Assembly (NCBI GenBank): GCA_963971285.1
Contig: OZ020245.1
Location: forward strand, 23,636,983-23,700,982
Reading direction: 5' to 3'
Source: Astropecten irregularis
Lineage: Eukaryota; Echinodermata; Asteroidea; Paxillosida; Astropectinidae
DNA: 64,000 nucleotides
The notes beneath the pieces are model-generated. The model worked only from the letters and a program-made list of their open reading frames with translations. It was not told the origin of the DNA and did not search any database. This document shows positions 50,856 through 63,300 of the stretch, in pieces. Both the position numbers and the translations under genes were made by a program. Numbering within the stretch: position 1 is the stretch's first letter; each line of letters begins with the position of its first letter.

Positions 50856-53800
50856 TGTAGGGAACATCCAGGGCTACTTTTTTGGCAGGTTTCATCTTGA
50901 TCGGCTCAGTATTGAGGGAGTTATTTCCAACTCTAGCGCAATAAAAGTATGCCAAACTGTTATTTTGCCGTGTCTTTGACGTGAGCTGCATGGCTTGATT
51001 TCACTAGGTGCAAGTGGTGCTATACTTGAATTTTGGGCCATGAAAATGTCTTTGAAATGTAATAAATGTGCTACCATCCTGTAGGGAACATCCGGGGCTA
51101 CATTTTTGGCAGGTTTCATCTTGATCGGCTCAGTATTGAGGGAGTTATTTCCAAGTCTAGCGCAAAAATGTATGCCATACTGTTATTTTGCCGTGTTTTT
51201 GACGTCAGCTGCATGGCTTGATTTCACTAGGTGCAAGTCGTGCTATTCTTGAATTTTTGGCCATGAAAATGTCTTTGAAATGTAATAAATGTGCTACCAT
51301 CCTGTAGGGAACATCCGGGGCTACATTTTTGGCAGGTTTCATCTTGATCGGCTCAGTATTGAGGGAGTTATTTCCAAGTCTAGCGCAAAAATGTATGCCA
51401 TACTGATATTTTGCTGTGTTTTTTACTTCAGCTGGCTTGATTTCACTAGGTGCAAGTGGTGCTATACTTGAATTTTCCGCCATGAAAATGTCTTTGAAAT
51501 GTAATAAATGTGCTACCATCCTGTAGGGAACATCCAGGGCTACATTTTGGGCAGGTTTCATCTTGATCGGCTCAGTATTGAGGGAGTTATTTCCAACTCT
51601 AGCGCAAAAATGTATGCCAAACTGTTATTTTGCCGTGTTTTTGACGTCAGCTGGCTTGATTTCACTAGGTGCAAGTCGTGCTATACTTGAGTTTTCCGCC
51701 ATGAAAATGTCTTTGAAATGTGATAAATATGCTACTTTCCTGTAGGGAACATCCAGGGCTACTTTTTTGGCAGGTTTCATCTTGATCGGCTCAGTATTGA
51801 GGGAGTTATTTCCAACTCTAGCGCAATAAAAGTATGCCAAACTGTTATTTTGCCGTGTCTTTGACGTGAGCTGCATGGCTTGATTTCACTAGGTGCAAGT
51901 GGTGCTATACTTGAATTTTTGGCCATGAAAATGTCTTTGAAATGTAATAAATATGCTACCATCCTGTAGGGAACATCCGGGGCTACATTTTTGGCAGGTT
52001 TCATCTTGATCGGCTCAGTATTGAGGGAGTTATTTCCAACTCTAGCGCAAAAAAAGTATGCCAAAGTGTTATTTTGTCGTGTTTTTGACGTCAGCTGCAT
52101 GGCTTGATTTCACTAGGTGCAAGTCGTGCTATACTCGAATTTTTGGCCATGAAAATGTCTTTGAAATGTAATAAATGTGCTACCACCCTGTAGGGAACAT
52201 CCGGGGCTACATTTTTGGCAGGTTTCATCTTGATCGGCTCAGTATTGAGGGAGTTATTTCCAACTCTAGCGCAAAAATGCATGCCATACTGTTATTTTGC
52301 CGTGTTTTTTTACTTCAGCTGGCTTGATTTCACTAGGTGCAAGTCGTGCTATACTTGAATTTTCCGCCATGAAAATGTCTTTGAAATGTAATAAATGTGC
52401 TACCATCCTGTAGGGAACATCCGGGGCTACATTTTTGGCAGGTTTCATCTTGATCGGCTCAGTATTGAGGGAGTTATTTCCAAGTCTAGCGCAAAAATGT
52501 ATGCCATACTGTTATTTTGCCGTGTTTTTGACGTCAGCTGCATGGCTTGATTTCACTAGGTGCAAGTCGTGCTATACTTGAATTTTTGGCCATGAAAATG
52601 TCTTTGAAATGTAATAAATGTGCTACCATCCTGTAGGGAACATCCGGGGCTACATTTTTGGCAGGTTTCATCTTGATCGGCTCAGTATTGAGGGAGTTAT
52701 TTCCAAGTCTAGCGCAAAAATGTATGCCATACTGTTATTTTGCCGTGTTTTTTACTTCAGCTGGCTTGATTTCACTAGGTGCAAGTCGTGCTATACTTGA
52801 ATTTTTGGCCATGAAAATGTCTTTGAAATGTAATAAATGTGCTACCATCCTGTAGGGAACATCCGGGGCTACATTTTTGGCAGGTTTCATCTTGATCGGC
52901 TCAGTATTGAGGGAGTTATTTCCAAGTCTAGCGCAAAAATGTATGCCATACTGTTATTTTGCCGTGTTTTTGACGTCAGCTGCATGGCTTGATTTCACTA
53001 GGTGCAAGTCGTGCTATACTTGAATTTTTGGCCATGAAAATGTCTTTGAAATGTAATAAATGTGCTACCATCCTGTAGGGAACATCCGGGGCTACATTTT
53101 TGGCAGGTTTCATCTTGATCGGCTCAGTATTGAGGGAGTTATTTCCAAGTCTAGCGCAAAAATGTATGCCATACTGTTATTTTGCCGTGTTTTTTACTTC
53201 AGCTGGCTTGATTTCACTAGGTGCAAGTGGTGCTATACTTGAATTTTCCGCCATGAAAATGTCTTTGAAATGTAATAAATGTGCTACCATCCTGTAGGGA
53301 ACATCAGGGGCTACATTTTGGGCAGGTTTCATCTTGATCGGCTCAGTATTGAGGGAGTTATTTCCAAGTCTAGCGCAAAAATGTATGCCAAACTGTTATT
53401 TTGCCGTGTTTTTGACGTCAGCTGGCTTGATTTCACTAGGTGCAAGTCGTGCTATACTTGAATTTTCCGCCATGAAAATGTCTTTGAAATGTGATAAATA
53501 TGCTACTTTCCTGTAGGGAACATCCAGGGCTACTTTTTTGGCAGGTTTCATCTTGATCGGCTCAGTATTGAGGGAGTTATTTTCCAACTCTAGCGCAATA
53601 AAAGTATGCCAAACTGTTATTTTGCCGTGTCTTTGACGTGAGCTGCATGGCTTGATTTCACTAGGTGCAAGTGGTGCTATACTTGAATTTTCCGCCATGA
53701 AAATGTCTTTGAAATGTGATAAATATGCTACCATCCTGTAGGGAACATCCAGGGCTACATCTTGGGCAGGTTTCATCTTGATCGGCTCAGTATTGAGGGA

Positions 53801-56800
53801 GTTATTTCCAACTCTAGCGCAATAAAAGTGTGCCAAACTGTTATTTTGCCGTGTTTTTTACTTCAGCTGGCTTGATTTCACTAGGTGCAAGTCGTGCTAT
53901 ACTTGAATTTTCCGCCATGAAAATGTCTTTGAAATGTGATAAATATGCTACCATCCTGTAGGGAACATCCAGGGCTACATCTTGGGCAGGTTTCATCTTG
54001 ATCGGCTCAGTATTGAGGGAGTTATTTCCAACTCTAGCGCAATAAAAGTGTGCCAAACTGTTATTTTGCCGTGTTTTTGACGTCAGCTGCATGGCTTGAT
54101 TTCACTAGGTGCAAGTCGTGCTATACTTGAATTTTTGGCCATGAAAATGTCTTTGAAATGTAATAAATGTGCTACCATCCTGTAGGGAACATCCGGGGCT
54201 ACATTTTTGGCAGGTTTCATCTTGATCGGCTCAGTATTGAGGGAGTTATTTCCAAGTCTAGCGCAAAAATGTATGCCATACTGTTATTTTGCCGTGTTTT
54301 TTACTTCAGCTGGCTTGATTTCACTAGGTGCAAGTGGTGCTATACTTGAATTTTCCGCCATGAAAATGTCTTTGAAATGTAATAAATGTGCTACCATCCT
54401 GTAGGGAACATCCAGGGCTACATTTTTGGCAGGTTTCATCTTGATCGGCTCAGTATTGAGGGAGTTATTTCCAAGTCTAGCGCAAAAATGTATGCCAAAC
54501 TGTTATTTTGCCGTGTTTTTGACGTCAGCTGGCTTGATTTCACTAGGTGCAAGTCGTGCTATACTTGAATTTTCCGCCATGAAAATGTCTTTGAAATGTG
54601 ATAAATATGCTACTTTCCTGTAGGGAACATCCAGGGCTACTTTTCTGGCAGGTTTCATCTTGATCGGCTCAGTATTGAGGGAGTTATTACCAACTCTAGC
54701 GCAATAAAAGTATGCCAAACTGTTATTTTGCCGTGTCTTTGACGTGAGCTGCATGGCTTGATTTCACTAGGTGCAAGTCGTGCTATACTTGAATTTTCCG
54801 CCATGAAAATGTCTTTGAAATGTGATAAATATGCTACCATCCTGTAGGGAACATCCAGGGCTACATCTTGGGCAGGTTTCATCTTGATCGGCTCAGTATT
54901 GAGGGAGTTATTTCCAACTCTAGCGCAATAAAAGTGTGCCAAACTGTTATTTTGCCGTGTTTTTGACGTCAGCTGCATGGCTTGATTTCACTAGGTGCAA
55001 GTCGTGCTATACTTGAATTTTTGGCCATGAAAATGTCTTTGAAATGTAATAAATGTGCTACCATCCTGTAGGGAACATCCGGGGCTACATTTTTGGCAGG
55101 TTTCATCTTGATCGGCTCAGTATTGAGGGAGTTATTTCCAAGTCTAGCGCAAAAATGTATGCCATACTGTTATTTTGCCGTGTTTTTTACATCAGCTGGC
55201 TTGATTTCACTAGGTGCAAGTCGTGCTATACTTGAATTTTTGGCCATGAAAATGTCTTTGAAATGTAATAAATGTGCTACCATCCTGTAGGGAACATCCG
55301 GGGCTACATTTTTGGCAGGTTTCATCTTGATCGGCTCAGTATTGAGGGAGTTATTTCCAAGTCTAGCGCAAAAATGTATGCCATACTGTTATTTTGCCGT
55401 GTTTTTGACGTCAGCTGCATGGCTTGATTTCACTAGGTGCAAGTCGTGCTATACTTGAATTTTTGGCCATGAAAATGTCTTTGAAATGTAATAAATGTGC
55501 TACCATCCTGTAGGGAACATCCGGGGCTACATTTTTGGCAGGTTTCATCTTGATCGGCTCAGTATTGAGGGAGTTATTTCCAAGTCTAGCGCAAAAATGT
55601 ATGCCATACTGTTATTTTGCCGTGTTTTTTACTTCAGCTGGCTTGATTTCACTAGGTGCAAGTGGTGCTATACTTGAATTTTCCGCCATGAAAATGTCTT
55701 TGAAATGTGATAAATATGCTACCATCCTGTAGGGAACATCCAGGGCTACATCTTGGGCAGGTTTCATCTTGATCGGCTCAGTATTGAGGGAGTTATTTCC
55801 AACTCTAGCGCAATAAAAGTGTGCCAAACTGTTATTTTGCCGTGTTTTTGACGTCAGCTGCATGGCTTGATTTCACTAGGTGCAAGTCGTGCTATACTTG
55901 AATTTTTGGCCATGAAAATGTCTTTGAAATGTAATAAATGTGCTACCATCCTGTAGGGAACATCCGGGGCTACATTTTTGGCAGGTTTCATCTTGATCGG
56001 CTCAGTATTGAGGGAGTTATTTCCAACTCTAGCGCAATAAAAGTATGCCAAACTGTTATTTTGCCGTGTTTTTGACGTCAGCTGCATGGCTTGATTTCAC
56101 TAGGTGCAAGTCGTGCTATACTTGAATTTTTGGCCATGAAAATGTCTTTGAAATGTAATAAATGTGCTACCATCCTGTAGGGAACATCCGGGGCTACATT
56201 TTTGGCAGGTTTCATCTTGATCGGCTCAGTATTGAGGGAGTTATTTCCAACTCTAGCGCAAAAATGCATGCCATACTGTTATTTTGCCGTGTTTTTTACT
56301 TCAGCTGGCTTGATTTCACTAGGTGCAAGTCGTGCTATACTTGAATTTTCCGCCATGAAAATGTCTTTGAAATGTGATAAATATGCTACCATCCTGTAGG
56401 GAACATCCAGGGCTACATCTTGGGCAGGTTTCATCTTGATCGGCTCAGTATTGAGGGAGTTATTTCCAACTCTAGCGCAATAAAAGTGTGCCAAACTGTT
56501 ATTTTGCCGTGTTTTTGACGTCAGCTGCATGGCTTGATTTCACTAGGTGCAAGTCGTGCTATACTTGAATTTTTGGCCATGAAAATGTCTTTGAAATGTA
56601 ATAAATGTGCTACCATCCTGTAGGGAACATCCGGGGCTACATTTTTGGAAGGTTTCATCTTGATCGGCTCAGTATTGAGGGAGTTATTTCCAAGTCTAGC
56701 GCAAAAATGTATGCCATACTGTTATTTTGCCGTGTTTTTTACTTCAGCTGGCTTGATTTCACTAGGTGCAAGTCGTGCTATACTTGAATTTTTGGCCATG

Positions 56801-59259
56801 AAAATGTCTTTGAAATGTAATAAATGTGCTACCATCCTGTAGGGAACATCCGGGGCTACATTTTTGGCAGGTTTCATCTTGATCGGCTCAGTATTGAGGG
56901 AGTTATTTCCAAGTCTAGCGCAAAAATGTATGCCATACTGTTATTTTGCCGTGTTTTTGACGTCAGCTGCATGGCTTGATTTCACTAGGTGCAAGTCGTG
57001 CTATTCTTGAATTTTTGGCCATGAAAATGTCTTTGAAATGTAATAAATGTGCTACCATCCTGTAGGGAACATCCGGGGCTACATTTTTGGCAGGTTTCAT
57101 CTTGATCGGCTCAGTATTGAGGGAGTTATTTCCAAGTCTAGCGCAAAAATGTATGCCATACTGTTATTTTGCCGTGTTTTTTACTTCAGCTGGCTTGATT
57201 TCACTAGGTGCAAGTGGTGCTATACTTGAATTTTCCGCCATGCAAATGTCTTTGAAATGTAATAAATGTGCTACCATCCTGTAGGGAACATCCAGGGCTA
57301 CATTTTGGGCAGGTTTCATCTTGATCGGCTCAGTATTGAGGGAGTTATTTCCAACTCTAGCGCAAAAATGTATGCCAAACTGTTATTTTGCCGTGTTTTT
57401 GACGTCAGCTGGCTTGATTTCACTAGGTGCAAGTCGTGCTATACTTGAATTTTCCGCCATGAAAATGTCTTTGAAATGTGATAAATATGCTACTTTCCTG
57501 TAGGGAACATCCAGGGCTACTTTTTTGGCAGGTTTCATCTTGATCGGCTCAGTATTGAGGGAGTTATTTCCAACTCTAGCGCAATAAAAGTATGCCAAAC
57601 TGTTATTTTGCCGTGTCTTTGACGTGAGCTGCATGGCTTGATTTCACTAGGTGCAAGTGGTGCTATACTTGAATTTTGGGCCATGAAAATGTCTTTGAAA
57701 TGTAATAAATGTGCTACCATCCTGTAGGGAACATCCGGGGCTACATTTTTGGCAGGTTTCATCTTGATCGGCTCAGTATTGAGGGAGTTATTTCCAACTC
57801 TAGCGCAAAAATGTATGCCAAACTGTTATTTTGCCGTGTTTTTGACGTCAGCTGGCTTGATTTCACTAGGTGCAAGTCGTGCTATACTTGAATTTTCCGC
57901 CATGAAAATGTCTTTGAAATGTGATAAATATGCTACTTTCCTGTAGGGAACATCCAGGGCTACTTTTTTGGCAGGTTTCATCTTGATCGGCTCAGTATTG
58001 AGGGAGTTATTTCCAACTCTAGCGCAATAAAAGTATGCCAAACTGTTATTTTGCCGTGTCTTTGACGTGAGCTGCATGGCTTGATTTCACTAGGTGCAAG
58101 TGGTGCTATACTTGAATTTTGGGCCATGAAAATGTCTTTGAAATGTAATAAATGTGCTACCATCCTGTAGGGAACATCCGGGGCTACTTTTTTGGCAGGT
58201 TTCATCTTGATCGGCTCAGTATTGAGGGAGTTATTTCCAACTCTAGCGCAATAAAAGTATGCCATACTGTTATTTTGCCGTGTTTTTTACATCAGCTGGC
58301 TTGATTTCACTAGGTGCAAGTCGTGCTATACTTGAATTTTTGGCCATGAAAATGTCTTTGAAATGTAATAAATGTGCTACCATCCTGTAGGGAACATCCG
58401 GGGCTACATTTTTGGCAGGTTTCATCTTGATCGGCTCAGTATTGAGGGAGTTATTTCCAAGTCTAGCGCAAAAATGTATGCCATACTGTTATTTTGCCGT
58501 GTTTTTGACGTCAGCTGCATGGCTTGATTTCACTAGGTGCAAGTCGTGCTATACTTGAATTTTTGGCCATGAAAATGTCTTTGAAATGTAATAAATGTGC
58601 TACCATCCTGTAGGGAACATCCGGGGCTACATTTTTGGCAGGTTTCATCTTGATCGGCTCAGTATTGAGGGAGTTATTTCCAAGTCTAGCGCAAAAATGT
58701 ATGCCATACTGTTATTTTGCCGTGTTTTTTACTTCAGCTGGCTTGATTTCACTAGGTGCAAGTGGTGCTATACTTGAATTTTCCGCCATGAAAATGTCTT
58801 TGAAATGTGATAAATATGCTACCATCCTGTAGGGAACATCCAGGGCTACATCTTGGGCAGGTTTCATCTTGATCGGCTCAGTATTGAGGGAGTTATTTCC
58901 AACTCTAGCGCAATAAAAGTGTGCCAAACTGTTATTTTGCCGTGTTTTTGACGTCAGCTGCATGGCTTGATTTCACTAGGTGCAAGTCGTGCTATACTTG
59001 AATTTTTGGCCATGAAAATGTCTTTGAAATGTAATAAATGTGCTACCATCCTGTAGGGAACATCCGGGGCTACATTTTTGGCAGGTTTCATCTTGATCGG
59101 CTCAGTATTGAGGGAGTTATTTCCAACTCTAGCGCAATAAAAGTATGCCAAACTGTTATTTTGCCGTGTTTTTGACGTCAGCTGCATGGCTTGATTTCAC
59201 TAGGTGCAAGTCGTGCTATACTTGAATTTTTGGCCATGAAAATGTCTTTGAAATGTAAT

Positions 59260-61180
59260 AAATGTGCTACCATCCTGTAGGGAACATCCGGGGCTACATT
59301 TTTGGCAGGTTTCATCTTGATCGGCTCAGTATTGAGGGAGTTATTTCCAACTCTAGCGCAAAAATGCATGCCATACTGTTATTTTGCCGTGTTTTTTACT
59401 TCAGCTGGCTTGATTTCACTAGGTGCAAGTCGTGCTATACTTGAATTTTCCGCCATGAAAATGTCTTTGAAATGTGATAAATATGCTACCATCCTGTAGG
59501 GAACATCCAGGGCTACATCTTGGGCAGGTTTCATCTTGATCGGCTCAGTATTGAGGGAGTTATTTCCAACTCTAGCGCAATAAAAGTGTGCCAAACTGTT
59601 ATTTTGCCGTGTTTTTGACGTCAGCTGCATGGCTTGATTTCACTAGGTGCAAGTCGTGCTATACTTGAATTTTTGGCCATGAAAATGTCTTTGAAATGTA
59701 ATAAATGTGCTACCATCCTGTAGGGAACATCCGGGGCTACATTTTTGGCAGGTTTCATCTTGATCGGCTCAGTATTGAGGGAGTTATTTCCAAGTCTAGC
59801 GCAAAAATGTATGCCATACTGTTATTTTGCCGTGTTTTTTACTTCAGCTGGCTTGATTTCACTAGGTGCAAGTCGTGCTATACTTGAATTTTTGGCCATG
59901 AAAATGTCTTTGAAATGTAATAAATGTGCTACCATCCTGTAGGGAACATCCGGGGCTACTTTTTTGGCAGGTTTCATCTTGATCGGCTCAGTATTGAGGG
60001 AGTTATTTCCAACTCTAGCGCAATAAAAGTATGCCATACTGTTATTTTGCCGTGTTTTTTACATCAGCTGGCTTGATTTCACTAGGTGCAAGTCGTGCTA
60101 TACTTGAATTTTTGGCCATGAAAATGTCTTTGAAATGTAATAAATGTGCTACCATCCTGTAGGGAACATCCGGGGCTACATTTTTGGCAGGTTTCATCTT
60201 GATCGGCTCAGTATTGAGGGAGTTATTTCCAAGTCTAGCGCAAAAATGTATGCCATACTGTTATTTTGCCGTGTTTTTGACGTCAGCTGCATGGCTTGAT
60301 TTCACTAGGTGCAAGTCGTGCTATACTTGAATTTTTGGCCATGAAAATGTCTTTGAAATGTAATAAATGTGCTACCATCCTGTAGGGAACATCCGGGGCT
60401 ACATTTTTGGCAGGTTTCATCTTGATCGGCTCAGTATTGAGGGAGTTATTTCCAACTCTAGCGCAAAAATGCATGCCATACTGTTATTTTGCCGTGTTTT
60501 TTACTTCAGCTGGCTTGATTTCACTAGGTGCAAGTCGTGCTATACTTGAATTTTCCGCCATGAAAATGTCTTTGAAATGTGATAAATATGCTACCATCCT
60601 GTAGGGAACATCCAGGGCTACATCTTGGGCAGGTTTCATCTTGATCGGCTCAGTATTGAGGGAGTTATTTCCAACTCTAGCGCAATAAAAGTGTGCCAAA
60701 CTGTTATTTTGCCGTGTTTTTGACGTCAGCTGCATGGCTTGATTTCACTAGGTGCAAGTCGTGCTATACTTGAATTTTTGGCCATGAAAATGTCTTTGAA
60801 ATGTAATAAATGTGCTACCATCCTGTAGGGAACATCCGGGGCTACATTTTTGGCAGGTTTCATCTTGATCGGCTCAGTATTGAGGGAGTTATTTCCAAGT
60901 CTAGCGCAAAAATGTATGCCATACTGTTATTTTGCCGTGTTTTTTACTTCAGCTGGCTTGATTTCACTAGGTGCAAGTCGTGCTATACTTGAATTTTTGG
61001 CCATGAAAATGTCTTTGAAATGTAATAAATGTGCTACCATCCTGTAGGGAACATCCGGGGCTACTTTTTTGGCAGGTTTCATCTTGATCGGCTCAGTATT
61101 GAGGGAGTTATTTCCAACTCTAGCGCAATAAAAGTGTGCCAAACTGTTATTTTGCCGTGTTTTTGACGTCAGCTGCATGG
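59260..61180 (+). repeat. 5-monomer unit, 1,105 bp, tandem duplicate
   Basis: Landmarks 59,262, 59,302, 59,379, 59,705 and 59,822 recur at +1,105. The first copy continues into 60.0 kb, where a TTTACATCAGC monomer follows. The second changes at the last monomer to the 224-bp type (ORF-scale difference near 61,130). Confidence 0.8.
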
Positions 61181-61249
61181 CTTGATTTCACTAGGTGCAA
61201 GTCGTGCTATACTTGAATTTTTGGCCATGAAAATGTCTTTGAAATGTAA

Positions 61250-63300
61250 TAAATGTGCTACCATCCTGTAGGGAACATCCGGGGCTACATTTTTGGCAGG
61301 TTTCATCTTGATCGGCTCAGTATTGAGGGAGTTATTTCCAAGTCTAGCGCAAAAATGTATGCCATACTGTTATTTTGCCGTGTTTTTTACTTCAGCTGGC
61401 TTGATTTCACTAGGTGCAAGTCGTGCTATACTTGAATTTTTGGCCATGAAAATGTCTTTGAAATGTAATAAATGTGCTACCATCCTGTAGGGAACATCCG
61501 GGGCTACATTTGTGGCAGGTTTCATCTTGATCGGCTCAGTATTGAGGGAGTTATTTCCAAGTCTAGCGCAAAAATGTATGCCATACTGTTATTTTGCCGT
61601 GTTTTTGACGTCAGCTGCATGGCTTGATTTCACTAGGTGCAAGTCGTGCTATTCTTGAATTTTTGGCCATGAAAATGTCTTTGAAATGTAATAAATGTGC
61701 TACCATCCTGTAGGGAACATCCGGGGCTACATTTTTGGCAGGTTTCATCTTGATCGGCTCAGTATTGAGGGAGTTATTTCCAAGTCTAGCGCAAAAATGT
61801 ATGCCATACTGTTATTTTGCCGTGTTTTTTACTTCAGCTGGCTTGATTTCACTAGGTGCAAGTGGTGCTATACTTGAATTTTCCGCCATGCAAATGTCTT
61901 TGAAATGTAATAAATGTGCTACCATCCTGTAGGGAACATCCAGGGCTACATTTTGGGCAGGTTTCATCTTGATCGGCTCAGTATTGAGGGAGTTATTTCC
62001 AACTCTAGCGCAAAAATGTATGCCAAACTGTTATTTTGCCGTGTTTTTGACGTCAGCTGGCTTGATTTCACTAGGTGCAAGTCGTGCTATACTTGAATTT
62101 TCCGCCATGAAAATGTCTTTGAAATGTGATAAATATGCTACTTTCCTGTAGGGAACATCCAGGGCTACTTTTTTGGCAGGTTTCATCTTGATCGGCTCAG
62201 TATTGAGGGAGTTATTTCCAACTCTAGCGCAATAAAAGTATGCCAAACTGTTATTTTGCCGTGTCTTTGACGTGAGCTGCATGGCTTGATTTCACTAGGT
62301 GCAAGTGGTGCTATACTTGAATTTTGGGCCATGAAAATGTCTTTGAAATGTAATAAATGTGCTACCATCCTGTAGGGAACATCCGGGGCTACATTTTTGG
62401 CAGGTTTCATCTTGATCGGCTCAGTATTGAGGGAGTTATTTCCAAGTCTAGCGCAAAAATGTATGCCATACTGTTATTTTGCCGTGTTTTTGACGTCAGC
62501 TGCATGGCTTGATTTCACTAGGTGCAAGTCGTGCTATTCTTGAATTTTTGGCCATGAAAATGTCTTTGAAATGTAATAAATGTGCTACCATCCTGTAGGG
62601 AACATCCGGGGCTACATTTTTGGCAGGTTTCATCTTGATCGGCTCAGTATTGAGGGAGTTATTTCCAAGTCTAGCGCAAAAATGTATGCCATACTGATAT
62701 TTTGCTGTGTTTTTTACTTCAGCTGGCTTGATTTCACTAGGTGCAAGTGGTGCTATACTTGAATTTTCCGCCATGAAAATGTCTTTGAAATGTAATAAAT
62801 GTGCTACCATCCTGTAGGGAACATCCAGGGCTACATTTTGGGCAGGTTTCATCTTGATCGGCTCAGTATTGAGGGAGTTATTTCCAACTCTAGCGCAAAA
62901 ATGTATGCCAAACTGTTATTTTGCCGTGTTTTTGACGTCAGCTGGCTTGATTTCACTAGGTGCAAGTCGTGCTATACTTGAATTTTCCGCCATGAAAATG
63001 TCTTTGAAATGTGATAAATATGCTACTTTCCTGTAGGGAACATCCAGGGCTACTTTTTTGGCAGGTTTCATCTTGATCGGCTCAGTATTGAGGGAGTTAT
63101 TTCCAACTCTAGCGCAATAAAAGTATGCCAAACTGTTATTTTGCCGTGTCTTTGACGTGAGCTGCATGGCTTGATTTCACTAGGTGCAAGTGGTGCTATA
63201 CTTGAATTTTTGGCCATGAAAATGTCTTTGAAATGTAATAAATATGCTACCATCCTGTAGGGAACATCCGGGGCTACATTTTTGGCAGGTTTCATCTTGA
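61250..63300 (+). repeat. Copy of the 49.96-52.0 kb segment, offset 11,291 bp
   Basis: Landmarks 49,962, 50,404, 50,623, 50,740, 50,892, 51,205, 51,289 and 51,508 recur at +11,291. Shared private variants are CTACATTTGTGGC (about 50,217 and 61,508), CCATGCAAATGTC and ACTGATATTTTGCTGTG. After about 63.3 kb the sequence departs into another order of the same monomer types and continues to the window edge. Confidence 0.85.
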
